From positions 32,189 through 96,188 of the forward strand of contig JASGDF010000096.1 of the NCBI GenBank assembly GCA_047607345.1: a DNA stretch of 64,000 nucleotides, read 5' to 3'. This DNA comes from Pseudomonas_S sp047607345 (GTDB lineage: Bacteria > Pseudomonadota > Gammaproteobacteria > Xanthomonadales > Xanthomonadaceae). The notes beneath the pieces were generated by a model. The model was given only the letters and a program-made list of their open reading frames with translations, made no database searches and was not told the DNA's origin. Positions within the stretch are counted from its first letter, which is position 1; each line of letters opens with the position of its first letter. The position numbers and the translations under genes were made by a program. Shown here in pieces: positions 9,156 through 17,187 of this stretch.

Positions 9156-10421
9156 TCAACGGGCCAGGTAGCGCTGGGAGAACGCACGCAACGCCTGCTC
9201 GAAACAGGACATCGGCGCACGCACCTGGCCGGCGCCGATCAGGCCACCGTGCTTGTGGGTGATCGCCGTGTCGATCAGCGGGGTGATGCCGCTGCGGACC
9301 ACGCGGCGGATGTCGATGCCCAGTGGCGCGCCGCTGAAGTCCATGTTCGGGATCTGGAAGTCGGCATGGGTGCCGATGCAGATTTCGCGCATCTCGCGGG
9401 TATTGGCGATCGCCTGCTGCAGATTGCCGCGGACGTATTGCTGCACGGTCGGGGCGGCGGCCTGGATGAAGCCGCCCAGGCCCCAGGTCTCGGTGATGCA
9501 GCTGTCGCCCAGGTCGGGCGCGGCGTCGTCCGGTCCCCATTGCGAGCGGAAGAACAGGCCTTCGACATGGTTGGCTGGCGCGGTGAACCATTGCTCGCCC
9601 AGCCCGGCCACGCGCACCCCGAACTGCACGCCGTTGCGCGCCATGGCGGTGACCACGGTGCTGTATTCGACGCCGATGGCCGGATCCAGCGCGGCCTTGC
9701 AGGCCGCCATGACGCCATGCAGGAAGAACTGGTCGGCCGCGGTCAGGAAATCCACGCAGGCGCTCAGCGTGTCGGCCTGTGCGCAGGTGTGGATCAGCGG
9801 GATGATGGTCTCGCGGAAGAACAGCGAGGTGGCCGCGATACTGCGGTTGTGGCATTCGTCGCCCATCTGGACCGCGCGCGCGATGATCGCCTTGATGTCG
9901 ATGCCGCCACTGCTGCGCAGCGCCGCGCCTAGCGCCGGGCCGAGTACGTCGGCCTGCCAGCGCAGGTGCCTGGCCACGGTCTCGTCGTACCAACCCCATT
10001 TGAGCAACTGCAGGCCACCGCCCTCGGACAGGCAGCTGTAGGCGCGGTTGCCGTGGCTGGGGTTGTCCACCACCAGCATCGGTGTGGAGGCCGAGGTGAT
10101 ACCGGCACCGGCGCCGACGGTGGCGTAGTGGTGGCAGGGGGCGACCTCGATCTGGCCGCCATCGAGCATGCGTACCGCTTCATCGCGGTCCTTGGCCAGG
10201 CCTTCCCACAATGCGGCGCCGATCACACCATTGCGATGCGGGCCGCACATGTCCTGCCAGGCGATCGATGGCGCCGAATGCAGGATCAGGTTGCGGCGCA
10301 TGCCGGGCAGCACGTCGATCGCCGGTTGCACGTCCACCAGCATCGGCCGCGCGCCGGTGTAGATCTCCAGCACGTCGCGGTTGGCCTGCTCGATACGGGA
10401 TTTGATGTCGGTCACGGTCAT
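9156..10421 (-). CDS. AllG-like DUF1116 protein, copy 2 (YlbE family)
   Basis: This 421-residue protein matches E. coli YlbE/AllG closely, with VDVQPAIDVLPGM, GPHRNGVIGAALWEGLAKD, VAPCHHYATVGAGAGITSAS, NRAYSCLSEG, MGDECHNRSIA, GLGEQWFTAPANHVEGLFF and HKHGGLIGAGQVRAPMSCFE. In the family it provides part of the carbamoyl-transfer active site. It follows the 58-residue FdrA-tail gene by 22 bp, and copy 1 begins 7 bp after it, so both AllG copies are translated from one message. Similarity to characterised AllG suggests this copy is the canonical subunit. Confidence 0.9.
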   Translation of the reverse strand: MTVTDIKSRIEQANRDVLEIYTGARPMLVDVQPAIDVLPGMRRNLILHSAPSIAWQDMCGPHRNGVIGAALWEGLAKDRDEAVRMLDGGQIEVAPCHHYATVGAGAGITSASTPMLVVDNPSHGNRAYSCLSEGGGLQLLKWGWYDETVARHLRWQADVLGPALGAALRSSGGIDIKAIIARAVQMGDECHNRSIAATSLFFRETIIPLIHTCAQADTLSACVDFLTAADQFFLHGVMAACKAALDPAIGVEYSTVVTAMARNGVQFGVRVAGLGEQWFTAPANHVEGLFFRSQWGPDDAAPDLGDSCITETWGLGGFIQAAAPTVQQYVRGNLQQAIANTREMREICIGTHADFQIPNMDFSGAPLGIDIRRVVRSGITPLIDTAITHKHGGLIGAGQVRAPMSCFEQALRAFSQRYLAR

Positions 10422-10443
10422 CCAGTGGAAGTCGGGTGAGAAG

Positions 10444-10620
10444 TCAGAGCAGTTCGTCGAGCAGTCCGATCAGCTCGCTGTCGCCGCGTGCCGGTGGTTG
10501 CCAGTCCACCTGCACCACCGGCGCGGACTGCGCCTGCAAGGCCTGGCTGAAGAGCTCCAGGCCAACGTTGACGACCTTCAGCGGTGCCAGCGCGACTGGG
10601 GGAGCGGTAGGCAGGGTCAT
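10444..10620 (-). CDS. 58-residue detached FdrA C-terminal module
   Basis: This small gene encodes a 58-residue protein whose core, LKVVNVGLELFSQALQAQ followed by VVQVDWQPPA, is the motif that normally ends or follows FdrA in other bacteria (the 'INVGLE..F...L..Q...V..VDWRPPA' block). Its ATG at 10620 overlaps the fdrA TGA (ATGA), so translation is probably coupled. It ends with the acidic sequence GDSELIGLLDELL, 22 bp before AllG copy 2. It probably bridges FdrA and AllG in the complex. Family recognition is from memory of FdrA sequences; the split and the overlap are seen directly. Confidence 0.8.
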   Translation of the reverse strand: MTLPTAPPVALAPLKVVNVGLELFSQALQAQSAPVVQVDWQPPARGDSELIGLLDELL

Positions 10621-12176
10621 GGGCGGGACTCCAGCAATTCGATCAGCTGTCCGGCGACTTGAACCGCATGGGCATGCCGGTCGAAAACGTGCACGCCGGC
10701 CTGTTCGAGCAGGCTGCGCTGCTGCGGCGCCGGCTGCGGGTCCAGCTCGGTGCCGCAGATGAATGCCACGAACAGCGGTGGTGTGCCGCCTTCGGCCAGT
10801 ACTGCCTGACGCGCCTGCTCAATGGCTTGGGCCAACTCGCCGGCCGGATCGGCGTGGGCGCCATGGCCGAGCACGAGATCCAGCAGGATCACACCGGTAT
10901 CCGGATCGAGCGCTTCCTGCACGATGCGTTGCGTGCGCAGGCCCGGGTCGATCATCGGATGTGGCCGGTTCTGCGTGTACAGGTCGTCGCCGAGGTCAAC
11001 CAGGCAATGGCCCTGGCCGCGCCATGGATCGCCCGGTTGCCGCTCGGCTTCGCCGGCCAGGTTGCAGAGCAGTTCCGGCAGCCGCGGTTGCAGCAGCAGG
11101 AAGGCCTCGTAGCACAGGGTGCCGCCGCTGTAGACGCCGCGCAGGCAGCGCCGGCCGCTTTCCAGCGCCCGTGCCTGCTGGCGCAGCGTCGCCGGCGGTT
11201 CGGAGGGGGGCGCCGCGCCCGGGGCCTGTCCGAGCAGCGAAGCGACCAGATCGGCGGCCTGTTCCAGCGATGCGGCCGGGTACAGATGGGCGGCCTGCGT
11301 GTCGAGTTGCTGCCCGAGGAAATTGATCACCACCGGCTTGTCGCAGGCCTGCGCGCGTGCGAGCACGCGGGCGGCGACCCCGGAAGATGGCGGCTTGGAG
11401 GTCAGCACGATCACGTCGGTGTCCGGATCGGCGGCGAGCCGTTCCAGTCCAGCGAGCATCGACAGTCCGCCGATGGCGGCCTTCAGGTCGCGGCCGCCGG
11501 TACCCAGGGCCTGGGAGATGCCCAGTCCGAGCTGGTGCAGGTAGACGCTGATCGCCTGCATGCCGGTGCCGGAGGCGCCGACGATGCCGACCCGTCCCGG
11601 CCTGACGGTATTGGAGAAGCCCAGGCCGATGCCGTCGATGATCGCGGTTCCACAATCGGGTCCCATCATCAGCAGGCCGCGTTCGCCGGCCAGCTGCTTC
11701 AGTGCGCGCTCCTCCTCCAGCGTCACGTTGTCGCTGAACAGCATCACATGCAGGCCGCGCTCGAGTGCGTGGCGTGCCTCGGCGGCCGCATAGGCACCCG
11801 GTACCGAGATCAGCGCCAGGTTGGCGCCGGCCAGGCCCTCGACGGCCGCATCCATGCTGCGATAGCGCTGCTGGCCCTGGCCGGTGCTCGAGCGCCGGGC
11901 CAGCTGTTCCAGGGCTGTCCTGAGCGCGTGCTCTGCGCTGGCCTCGTCGTCGGCGACGAGGCCCACCACCAGGTCATCGGCGGCGGCATTGGCCACTTCC
12001 GCCACCAGCAGCCCGACGCCATCGAGGATCTTGCGGTTGTTGGGCGTGGCCATCATCAAGATCGCCTCGCGGATGCCCGGCAGGCGGCGCAGCGCGGCCG
12101 AGACCTGCATCAGCCGCACCGAGTCGTAGTACTCGTGCTGGCGCAGGCTGATTCTGCGCACCGGCTCGGTGCTCAT
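10617..12176 (-). CDS. fdrA: FdrA/AllF-like protein (acyl-CoA synthetase fold, carbamoyltransferase subunit)
   Basis: This 519-residue protein has the succinyl-CoA-synthetase-like FdrA layout: N-terminal YYDSVRLMQVSAALRRLPG and MMATPNNRKIL, then LMMGPDCGTAIIDGIGLGF at 169-187, GRVGIVGASGTGMQ at 194-207 and GTGGRDLKAAIGG. E. coli FdrA (AllF) forms oxamate carbamoyltransferase with AllG and AllH. The start at 12176 overlaps the binding-protein stop (ATGA), and the stop overlaps the 58-residue tail gene. The usual VNVGLE...DWRPPA tail is absent from the end of this protein and supplied by the next gene. It should catalyse phosphorolysis of a carbamoylated metabolite; which one is not known. Confidence 0.9.
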   Translation of the reverse strand: MSTEPVRRISLRQHEYYDSVRLMQVSAALRRLPGIREAILMMATPNNRKILDGVGLLVAEVANAAADDLVVGLVADDEASAEHALRTALEQLARRSSTGQGQQRYRSMDAAVEGLAGANLALISVPGAYAAAEARHALERGLHVMLFSDNVTLEEERALKQLAGERGLLMMGPDCGTAIIDGIGLGFSNTVRPGRVGIVGASGTGMQAISVYLHQLGLGISQALGTGGRDLKAAIGGLSMLAGLERLAADPDTDVIVLTSKPPSSGVAARVLARAQACDKPVVINFLGQQLDTQAAHLYPAASLEQAADLVASLLGQAPGAAPPSEPPATLRQQARALESGRRCLRGVYSGGTLCYEAFLLLQPRLPELLCNLAGEAERQPGDPWRGQGHCLVDLGDDLYTQNRPHPMIDPGLRTQRIVQEALDPDTGVILLDLVLGHGAHADPAGELAQAIEQARQAVLAEGGTPPLFVAFICGTELDPQPAPQQRSLLEQAGVHVFDRHAHAVQVAGQLIELLESRP

Positions 12177-13741
12177 GCCGGCACCCCGGCGTCGGCGCTG
12201 TGGGCTTCGAAACTGGCGTCGTGGAAGTACGGATACGCGCCTGTGGCGTCGAACTCCAGGCCCTGCAGGCCTTTGCGGTAGGCGACGATGTTGGTGTTGC
12301 AGTGCAGGGGCACGGCGAGTGCCTGCTCCATCACCTCGCGCTGGACCTGCTGGAACAGGGGGATGAAGCGCTCCGGTTCGAGTGTCTGCTCGGCGCTTTC
12401 GAGCAGTTCGTCCAGGCCCGCGCAATGCTGCGGGCCGCGCTTGCTCCAGCCATAGCCGCCGTCGCCGCTGTGGCGAGAGTGATAGACGAACGTCAGCAGT
12501 TGCGAGGACGCCGCGTACTTGCCTTGCGGAATCAAGTGATGTTCGCCACGCATGCCGGCCTGGATCCAGGCGCGCGGTTCGAGCAGCCTGACCTCGACCT
12601 CGATGCCGACCCGTTTGAGCTGCGCGGTGACGATGGCACCGAACTCGGGATAGAAATTGACCGGAAGCGCGTAGAAGCTTACCCGCAGGCGCTGGCCGTC
12701 GCGCTGACGGATGCCGTCGGCGCCGACCCGGTCCCAGCTGGCCTGATCCAGCAGCTCGCGTGCCTTGTCCATGTCGAACGGATACAGCGCCTTGACGCTG
12801 GGTTCGAAGCCGAGCGTGAACTGCGAGACCGGGCCCCAGGCACGCTCGAATTCACCATGGAAGACCTCGGCGACCAGGGCATCGCGGTCGAGCGCATGGC
12901 TGATCGCGCGTCGCACGCTCAGGTCATCGGTCGGGGCCCGAGTGACATTCATCATCAGGCATACCGGGATGCCGCGGATCGGCCAGGTGCGCACGTCCCA
13001 GCGGGGATCGGCACGGAATTCGGCCACGTCCGCGGGAGCGGTGTAGAACACCGCGTCGACCCGGCCTTCGCGCAGCGCCTGGCTGCGTTCGGAGGGACTG
13101 GCGATGAAGTGGAAGCGGATGCTGTGCAGGTGTGCCACACCGCGGTTGCGGACCTGCGCCGGGCCCCAGGCGTAGTCGGGATTGCGCTGCAGGTCGATCC
13201 ACTTTCCGGCGACCCAGCCGGCGAAGACGAACGGGCCGGTACCGACCGGCGCGCGGGCGAAGTCGCTGCCCAGGCGGGCCACCGCGGTCGGTGAAACCGG
13301 AGCCAGCCAACCCTGGCTCAGCGCATCGAGCAACAACGCGTAGGGACGCTGCAGACGGATATCCAGGGTACTGGCGTCGATGACATCGCTGCCGAGGTAA
13401 GGACCGAGCATCGCGCCGGCCAGTTGCGAACGGTTGGCCGGGTCGCGGGCACGCTCGAGCGAGAAACGCACGGCCTGCGCATCGAAGCGGGTGCCATCGT
13501 GGAACTTCACGCCCGAGCGCAGGTGGAACCGGTAGCGGCAGCCTGCGTCGAGCACTTCCCAGGCGCTGGCCAGTCCCGGCAGGTATTCACCCTCGGCGGT
13601 GCGCACCACCAGCGTGTCGAACACCGCATTGGTCATCTGCAGGGCCAGTTCCGCCGCGCCCAGGTGCGGGTCCACGCCGGAGGGCTCGTAATGCACGCCG
13701 ATGTCGAGGTGTCGGCGTCGTTGCTGGAGATTCGATTCCAT
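12173..13741 (-). CDS. Family 5 solute-binding protein lacking a signal peptide
   Basis: The 522-residue protein is a full SBP family 5 (peptide/opine/nickel binding) domain, with GVHYEPSGVDPHLG, AVFDTLVV, GVKFHDGTRFDAQAV and LQRNPDYAWGP. It begins only 15 residues before the mature fold with MESNLQQRRRHLDIG. There is no hydrophobic signal segment or lipobox, so export is not predicted. No upstream in-frame start that adds a signal sequence is seen, and the operator at 13748 lies just 6 bp upstream of the ATG. It may be a cytosolic sensor, a non-exported relic, or an error at the 5' end. It is the first gene of the FdrA operon and overlaps fdrA by ATGA. Confidence 0.85.
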   Translation of the reverse strand: MESNLQQRRRHLDIGVHYEPSGVDPHLGAAELALQMTNAVFDTLVVRTAEGEYLPGLASAWEVLDAGCRYRFHLRSGVKFHDGTRFDAQAVRFSLERARDPANRSQLAGAMLGPYLGSDVIDASTLDIRLQRPYALLLDALSQGWLAPVSPTAVARLGSDFARAPVGTGPFVFAGWVAGKWIDLQRNPDYAWGPAQVRNRGVAHLHSIRFHFIASPSERSQALREGRVDAVFYTAPADVAEFRADPRWDVRTWPIRGIPVCLMMNVTRAPTDDLSVRRAISHALDRDALVAEVFHGEFERAWGPVSQFTLGFEPSVKALYPFDMDKARELLDQASWDRVGADGIRQRDGQRLRVSFYALPVNFYPEFGAIVTAQLKRVGIEVEVRLLEPRAWIQAGMRGEHHLIPQGKYAASSQLLTFVYHSRHSGDGGYGWSKRGPQHCAGLDELLESAEQTLEPERFIPLFQQVQREVMEQALAVPLHCNTNIVAYRKGLQGLEFDATGAYPYFHDASFEAHSADAGVPA

Positions 13742-13747
13742 TGGCGA

Positions 13748-13770
13748 GTTCTTTATACGAACAAAAGTTC
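13748..13770 (-). promoter_or_regulatory. Three-half-site operator, copy 2 (upstream of FdrA operon)
   Basis: On the minus strand it reads GAAC-TTTT-GTTC-GTATAAA-GAAC, the same half-site order and spacing as the other copies. Its edge is 6 bp from the ATG of the binding-protein gene, so it covers the ribosome-binding-site region. The message may be leaderless, or regulator binding may overlap the promoter and start site. A further partial repeat, TTCAGAA, lies next to it at 13775-13781. Confidence 0.72.
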
Positions 13771-13880
13771 TTATTTCAGAATATCAGCAGGCCGTCGGCG
13801 CGACAAGCGAATCTGCGGGGACGAAGCTGGATCGTGGTTGCCGCCGCCAACGGGGCGAGGGCGGCTGCTTGAGGGGGGGC

Positions 13881-15350
13881 TCAGTCCAGGCTGCGGACCA
13901 GGTCCTGTATCTGGCCGATCAGGCGGGTGCGTGTCCGGTCGGTCTGGCGGGCGGCGCGCGCCAGGTCAGCCAGCAGCGTGGCCATCGCGCATTGCCAGAC
14001 ATGCAGGCCCGAGGCAGTTGGGCGGCCATGTGCCATCACGATCCGCCCGGCGATCAGCACCTGCTGCAACTGCCGCGTCTGCAGGGACAGCACCTGTTGC
14101 GCCCAATCGGCTTCGGCAAGGGTGGTGCCCGGGTCGGTCGCGAACATCAAGATATCGGCCTGCTTGCCGACCTCCAGGCTGCCCACGCGCCGTTCCAGGC
14201 CCAGCGCACGCGCGCCGCCACGCGTGGCCATCGCCACGACGCGGCGCGCCGAGACGCCATCGTCCCGATGCAGCAGCTCGGCCAGGCGCATTTCCCCCAG
14301 CAGGTCGCCCTCGGCACCGAATGGCAGGCTGTCCAGGCCCAGCGCCACGCCTGCCCCGGCATCGAGCATCGCCGCCACCGGCGCGATCCCGTTGCGCAAG
14401 CGCAGGTTGGAGCCGGGGTTATGCACGATGCTGACCGAATGGCGCGCCAGCATGTCCAGCTGTTGCGGTCGCAGGTGGACGCCGTGCGCGCAGGAGACGC
14501 CGTCGCGCCACAGTCGCAGCTGATTCAGGCGTGCGACCACGGCGTCGTCGCGCGCCTGCAGCGGGCTTTCCAGCAAGTGCATCTGCATCGGCAGGTCCAG
14601 CGCCTGGCAGCAGCGATCGATCTGGGCCAGCAGTGCATCGGAGCACCAGTGCGGGGAGACCGGGCCGCCGGCGATCCCGAGCAGGGCATGCCCCTGGGTG
14701 TAGCTGGCCCAGCCGCGTAGCAGATCGGTGTAGTCCTCCGCCGCGAGCGCCGGCCGGTCCTGCAGCATCGGGGCGATCTGCCGGGCGAGCGCGGGCGACG
14801 CGCGACGTTGTGCCTGCGCGAGCAGGGCGCCGACCGGGCTGCGGTCCAGCGTGCCCAACACGGCCTGCATCCGCATGCCGAGCGCGCGCGCGGCCCGGAA
14901 CGCGGCGTCGATCGCCGCTTCGTAGTAGGCGCGGCGCGGGTCGAAGAAATTGGGTGCGGTGGTGGTGATGCCATGGCGCAGCTGCGCGATCAGGGCCATC
15001 GTCGCCGAGGCATGCACGTCGAGCCCAGGCAGGTTCATCAGGCCGATGAGCCAGGGTTCCAGGCCGTCGTCGGCGATGCCCAGGGCGACGGTCGACGGTG
15101 CGCGCAGGTGATCGTGCGCATTGATCAGGCCCGGCATCAGCACATGCTGCGGGGAGCCCAGCTCGCGCGCCGGTACGAAGATCCGGCGTAGATGTTCCCT
15201 GTTGCCGACCGCGATGATCTTGTCGTCCTGGATCGCGACCGCGCCATCGCGGATCACGCCGTCGTCGGCTTCGGCATCGCATACGACCAGCCCGCCATGT
15301 AGCAGCAGGGTGCATGCGCGCTGGCTGTCCTGGAGGGCAGTGGCCGTCAT
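13881..15350 (-). CDS. Metal-dependent amidohydrolase/deaminase (SsnA/AtzB/8-oxoguanine deaminase-like)
   Basis: This 489-residue protein of the amidohydrolase superfamily (subtype III) has NAHDH at 78-82 (His79, His81), MHLLES with His258 and Glu261, His310 in SIVHNPGSNLRL and Asp340 in GLDSLPFG. This set gives a mononuclear metal site like that of chlorohydrolases and deaminases such as SsnA, AtzB, GuaD and TrzN. It would deaminate or dechlorinate an amidine- or guanidine-like carbon in a heterocycle. It overlaps dppC by ATGA and is the last gene of the binding-lipoprotein-DppBC operon, so its substrate is probably the imported molecule or an early intermediate. Confidence 0.88.
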   Translation of the reverse strand: MTATALQDSQRACTLLLHGGLVVCDAEADDGVIRDGAVAIQDDKIIAVGNREHLRRIFVPARELGSPQHVLMPGLINAHDHLRAPSTVALGIADDGLEPWLIGLMNLPGLDVHASATMALIAQLRHGITTTAPNFFDPRRAYYEAAIDAAFRAARALGMRMQAVLGTLDRSPVGALLAQAQRRASPALARQIAPMLQDRPALAAEDYTDLLRGWASYTQGHALLGIAGGPVSPHWCSDALLAQIDRCCQALDLPMQMHLLESPLQARDDAVVARLNQLRLWRDGVSCAHGVHLRPQQLDMLARHSVSIVHNPGSNLRLRNGIAPVAAMLDAGAGVALGLDSLPFGAEGDLLGEMRLAELLHRDDGVSARRVVAMATRGGARALGLERRVGSLEVGKQADILMFATDPGTTLAEADWAQQVLSLQTRQLQQVLIAGRIVMAHGRPTASGLHVWQCAMATLLADLARAARQTDRTRTRLIGQIQDLVRSLD

Positions 15351-16261
15351 GGCCGCAGGCGCGGATCGAGGATGTCGCGCAGGGTATCCCCTAGCAGGTT
15401 GGTGGCCAGCACCACGCAGAGAATGGCCAGGCCCGGGAAGAGCGCGATCCAGGGGGCTTCCCATAGCAGCGCGCGGCCATCACTCAGCATGCTGCCCCAT
15501 TCGGCCGATGGCGCCTGCGCACCCAGGCCTAGGAAGCTCAGGCTGGCTGCGCTCAGCAGGGCCCAGCCATAGGACATGCTGGCCAGGATCAGTACCGGCG
15601 GCAGTGCGTTCGGAAGGATATGGCGGATCAGGATGCGCAGGTCGCCTGCGCCAAGGCTGCGTGCGGCCTCGATATACACCTGGTTCTTGATCGAAAGCAC
15701 GTTGCCGCGCACTAGGCGTGTGTAGTTGGCGATGTTGCCGATGCCGACGGCAATCATCAGGTTGCCGACGCCGGGGCCCAGCAGGGCGACGACGGCCAGC
15801 GCGAGCAGTACGCCGGGGAACGCCATCAGCACGTCAATGATGCGCATCAGTATCCCGTCCACCCAGCCGCCGTAGAACCCGGCCAGGAGGCCGATGCAGA
15901 CCCCCAGCGGGGCGGCGATCAGGATCGATACCAGGCCGATGAGCATCGAGATGCGCGTGCCGTAGAGAAATCGACTGAACACGTCGCGGCCCAGCAGATC
16001 GGTGCCCATCAGGTGCTGCCAGCCGGGCGGCGACAGCGACTTCGCGGGCGCCGCCAGATACGGGTCGTAAGGAGCCAGCCAGGGTGCGGCCAACGCGGCC
16101 AGCGTGAACATCAGCAACACCGCGCATGCGGCCAGGCCGAGCCGGTCCTGCAGCAGTCGTCGCCAGGCCAGCTTCAAGGGGCCTGGCGAGCGCGCCTCGG
16201 TGGGGGCGTGTGGCTGGTCCGGTACATGTCGCCGTGGCCAGAGGGCAGGGAATGCGGGCAT
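15347..16261 (-). CDS. Dipeptide-type ABC transporter permease (DppC-like)
   Basis: This 304-residue permease has the N-terminal OppC/DppC segment, LKLAWRRLLQDRLGLAACAV, a periplasmic APYDPYLA...HLMGTDLLGRDVFSR loop and the EAA loop EAARSLGAGDLRILIRHILPN. Several hydrophobic segments follow. The start at 16261 shares one base with the dppB stop (TGATG), and the stop overlaps the amidohydrolase gene. With DppB it forms the inner-membrane channel; the two matching ATPases are encoded in the neighbouring FdrA operon, which carries the same operator. Confidence 0.93.
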   Translation of the reverse strand: MPAFPALWPRRHVPDQPHAPTEARSPGPLKLAWRRLLQDRLGLAACAVLLMFTLAALAAPWLAPYDPYLAAPAKSLSPPGWQHLMGTDLLGRDVFSRFLYGTRISMLIGLVSILIAAPLGVCIGLLAGFYGGWVDGILMRIIDVLMAFPGVLLALAVVALLGPGVGNLMIAVGIGNIANYTRLVRGNVLSIKNQVYIEAARSLGAGDLRILIRHILPNALPPVLILASMSYGWALLSAASLSFLGLGAQAPSAEWGSMLSDGRALLWEAPWIALFPGLAILCVVLATNLLGDTLRDILDPRLRP

Positions 16262-17184
16262 CAGGCTTCCCGAATGCGGGGATCGAGCACGCTGTAGCCC
16301 AGATCCACCAGGATGTTGGCCAGTACGTACAGCAGCGCCGATACCAGGATCGCGCCCTGTACCACCGGCAGGTCCTTGTCGAGGATCGAGGTCACCATCA
16401 GCGTCCCCAGCCCGGGGCGCGAGAACACCGATTCGACGATGAAGGTGCCGGACAGCAGCCAGCCGAACTGCAGTCCGATCAGGGTCAGCAGAGGGATGAG
16501 GGCATTGGGCAGCGCATGCACCAGGATGACGCGAGCTTCGGGAAGTCCGCGTGCGTGCGCGGTCAGCACGTAGTCCTGGCGAAGCACCTCGACCATGCTG
16601 GCGCGCGCGGTACGTGCGATCGTGCCGATGGGGCCGATCGCCAGGGTGATGGCGGGAAGCAGCAGGTGTCGCCAACTGCCCTCCCCGGAAGCCGGCAGCA
16701 GGCCCAGGCCGACCGAGAACACCAGGATCAGCATCAGCCCGGCCCAGAATGCGGGTACCGACAGGCCGATCGAGGTCGCGGCGACCAGGGTCTTGTCGAG
16801 CCAGCGGTTCTGGTACATCGAGGCAATGATGCCGATGGCGGTGCCGAACGGCACGGCGATCGACATCGCGGCGAACACGAGTTGCAGCGTCATCGGTACG
16901 CGTGCCGCCAATAACGCGGCGACCGGCTGCTGGCTGGCGATCGAATGGCCGAGGTGGCCGCGCACGACATCCCACAGGTAGTGCAGATAGCGCAGCAGCA
17001 AGGGCTGATCCAGACCCAGGCTATGGCGTAGTGCCGCGATCTGGTCGGGCGAGGCGCCCGAGCGGGCCAGCATCGCGGCGGCGGGATCGCCAGGCAGCAG
17101 ATTGACCAGGGCAAAGCTCAGCGTGAGCACCCCCAGTATCACGGGTATCGCGCCAAGCAGGCGCCGGATCATGAAGTTGCGCAT
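16261..17184 (-). CDS. Dipeptide-type ABC transporter permease (DppB-like)
   Basis: The 307-residue protein begins MRNFMIRRLLGAIPVILGVL and has the DppB features LLPGDPA near residue 30, DLGHS-type sequence GHLGHSIASQQPV, and the cytoplasmic loop HARGLPEARVILVHALPNALIPLL. It ends with DLGYSVLDPRIREA, where the family places its C-terminus. About six transmembrane segments are visible. It starts only 3 bp after the stop of the upstream binding-lipoprotein gene and overlaps dppC by one base. Confidence 0.93.
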   Translation of the reverse strand: MRNFMIRRLLGAIPVILGVLTLSFALVNLLPGDPAAAMLARSGASPDQIAALRHSLGLDQPLLLRYLHYLWDVVRGHLGHSIASQQPVAALLAARVPMTLQLVFAAMSIAVPFGTAIGIIASMYQNRWLDKTLVAATSIGLSVPAFWAGLMLILVFSVGLGLLPASGEGSWRHLLLPAITLAIGPIGTIARTARASMVEVLRQDYVLTAHARGLPEARVILVHALPNALIPLLTLIGLQFGWLLSGTFIVESVFSRPGLGTLMVTSILDKDLPVVQGAILVSALLYVLANILVDLGYSVLDPRIREA

Positions 17185-17187
17185 GGC

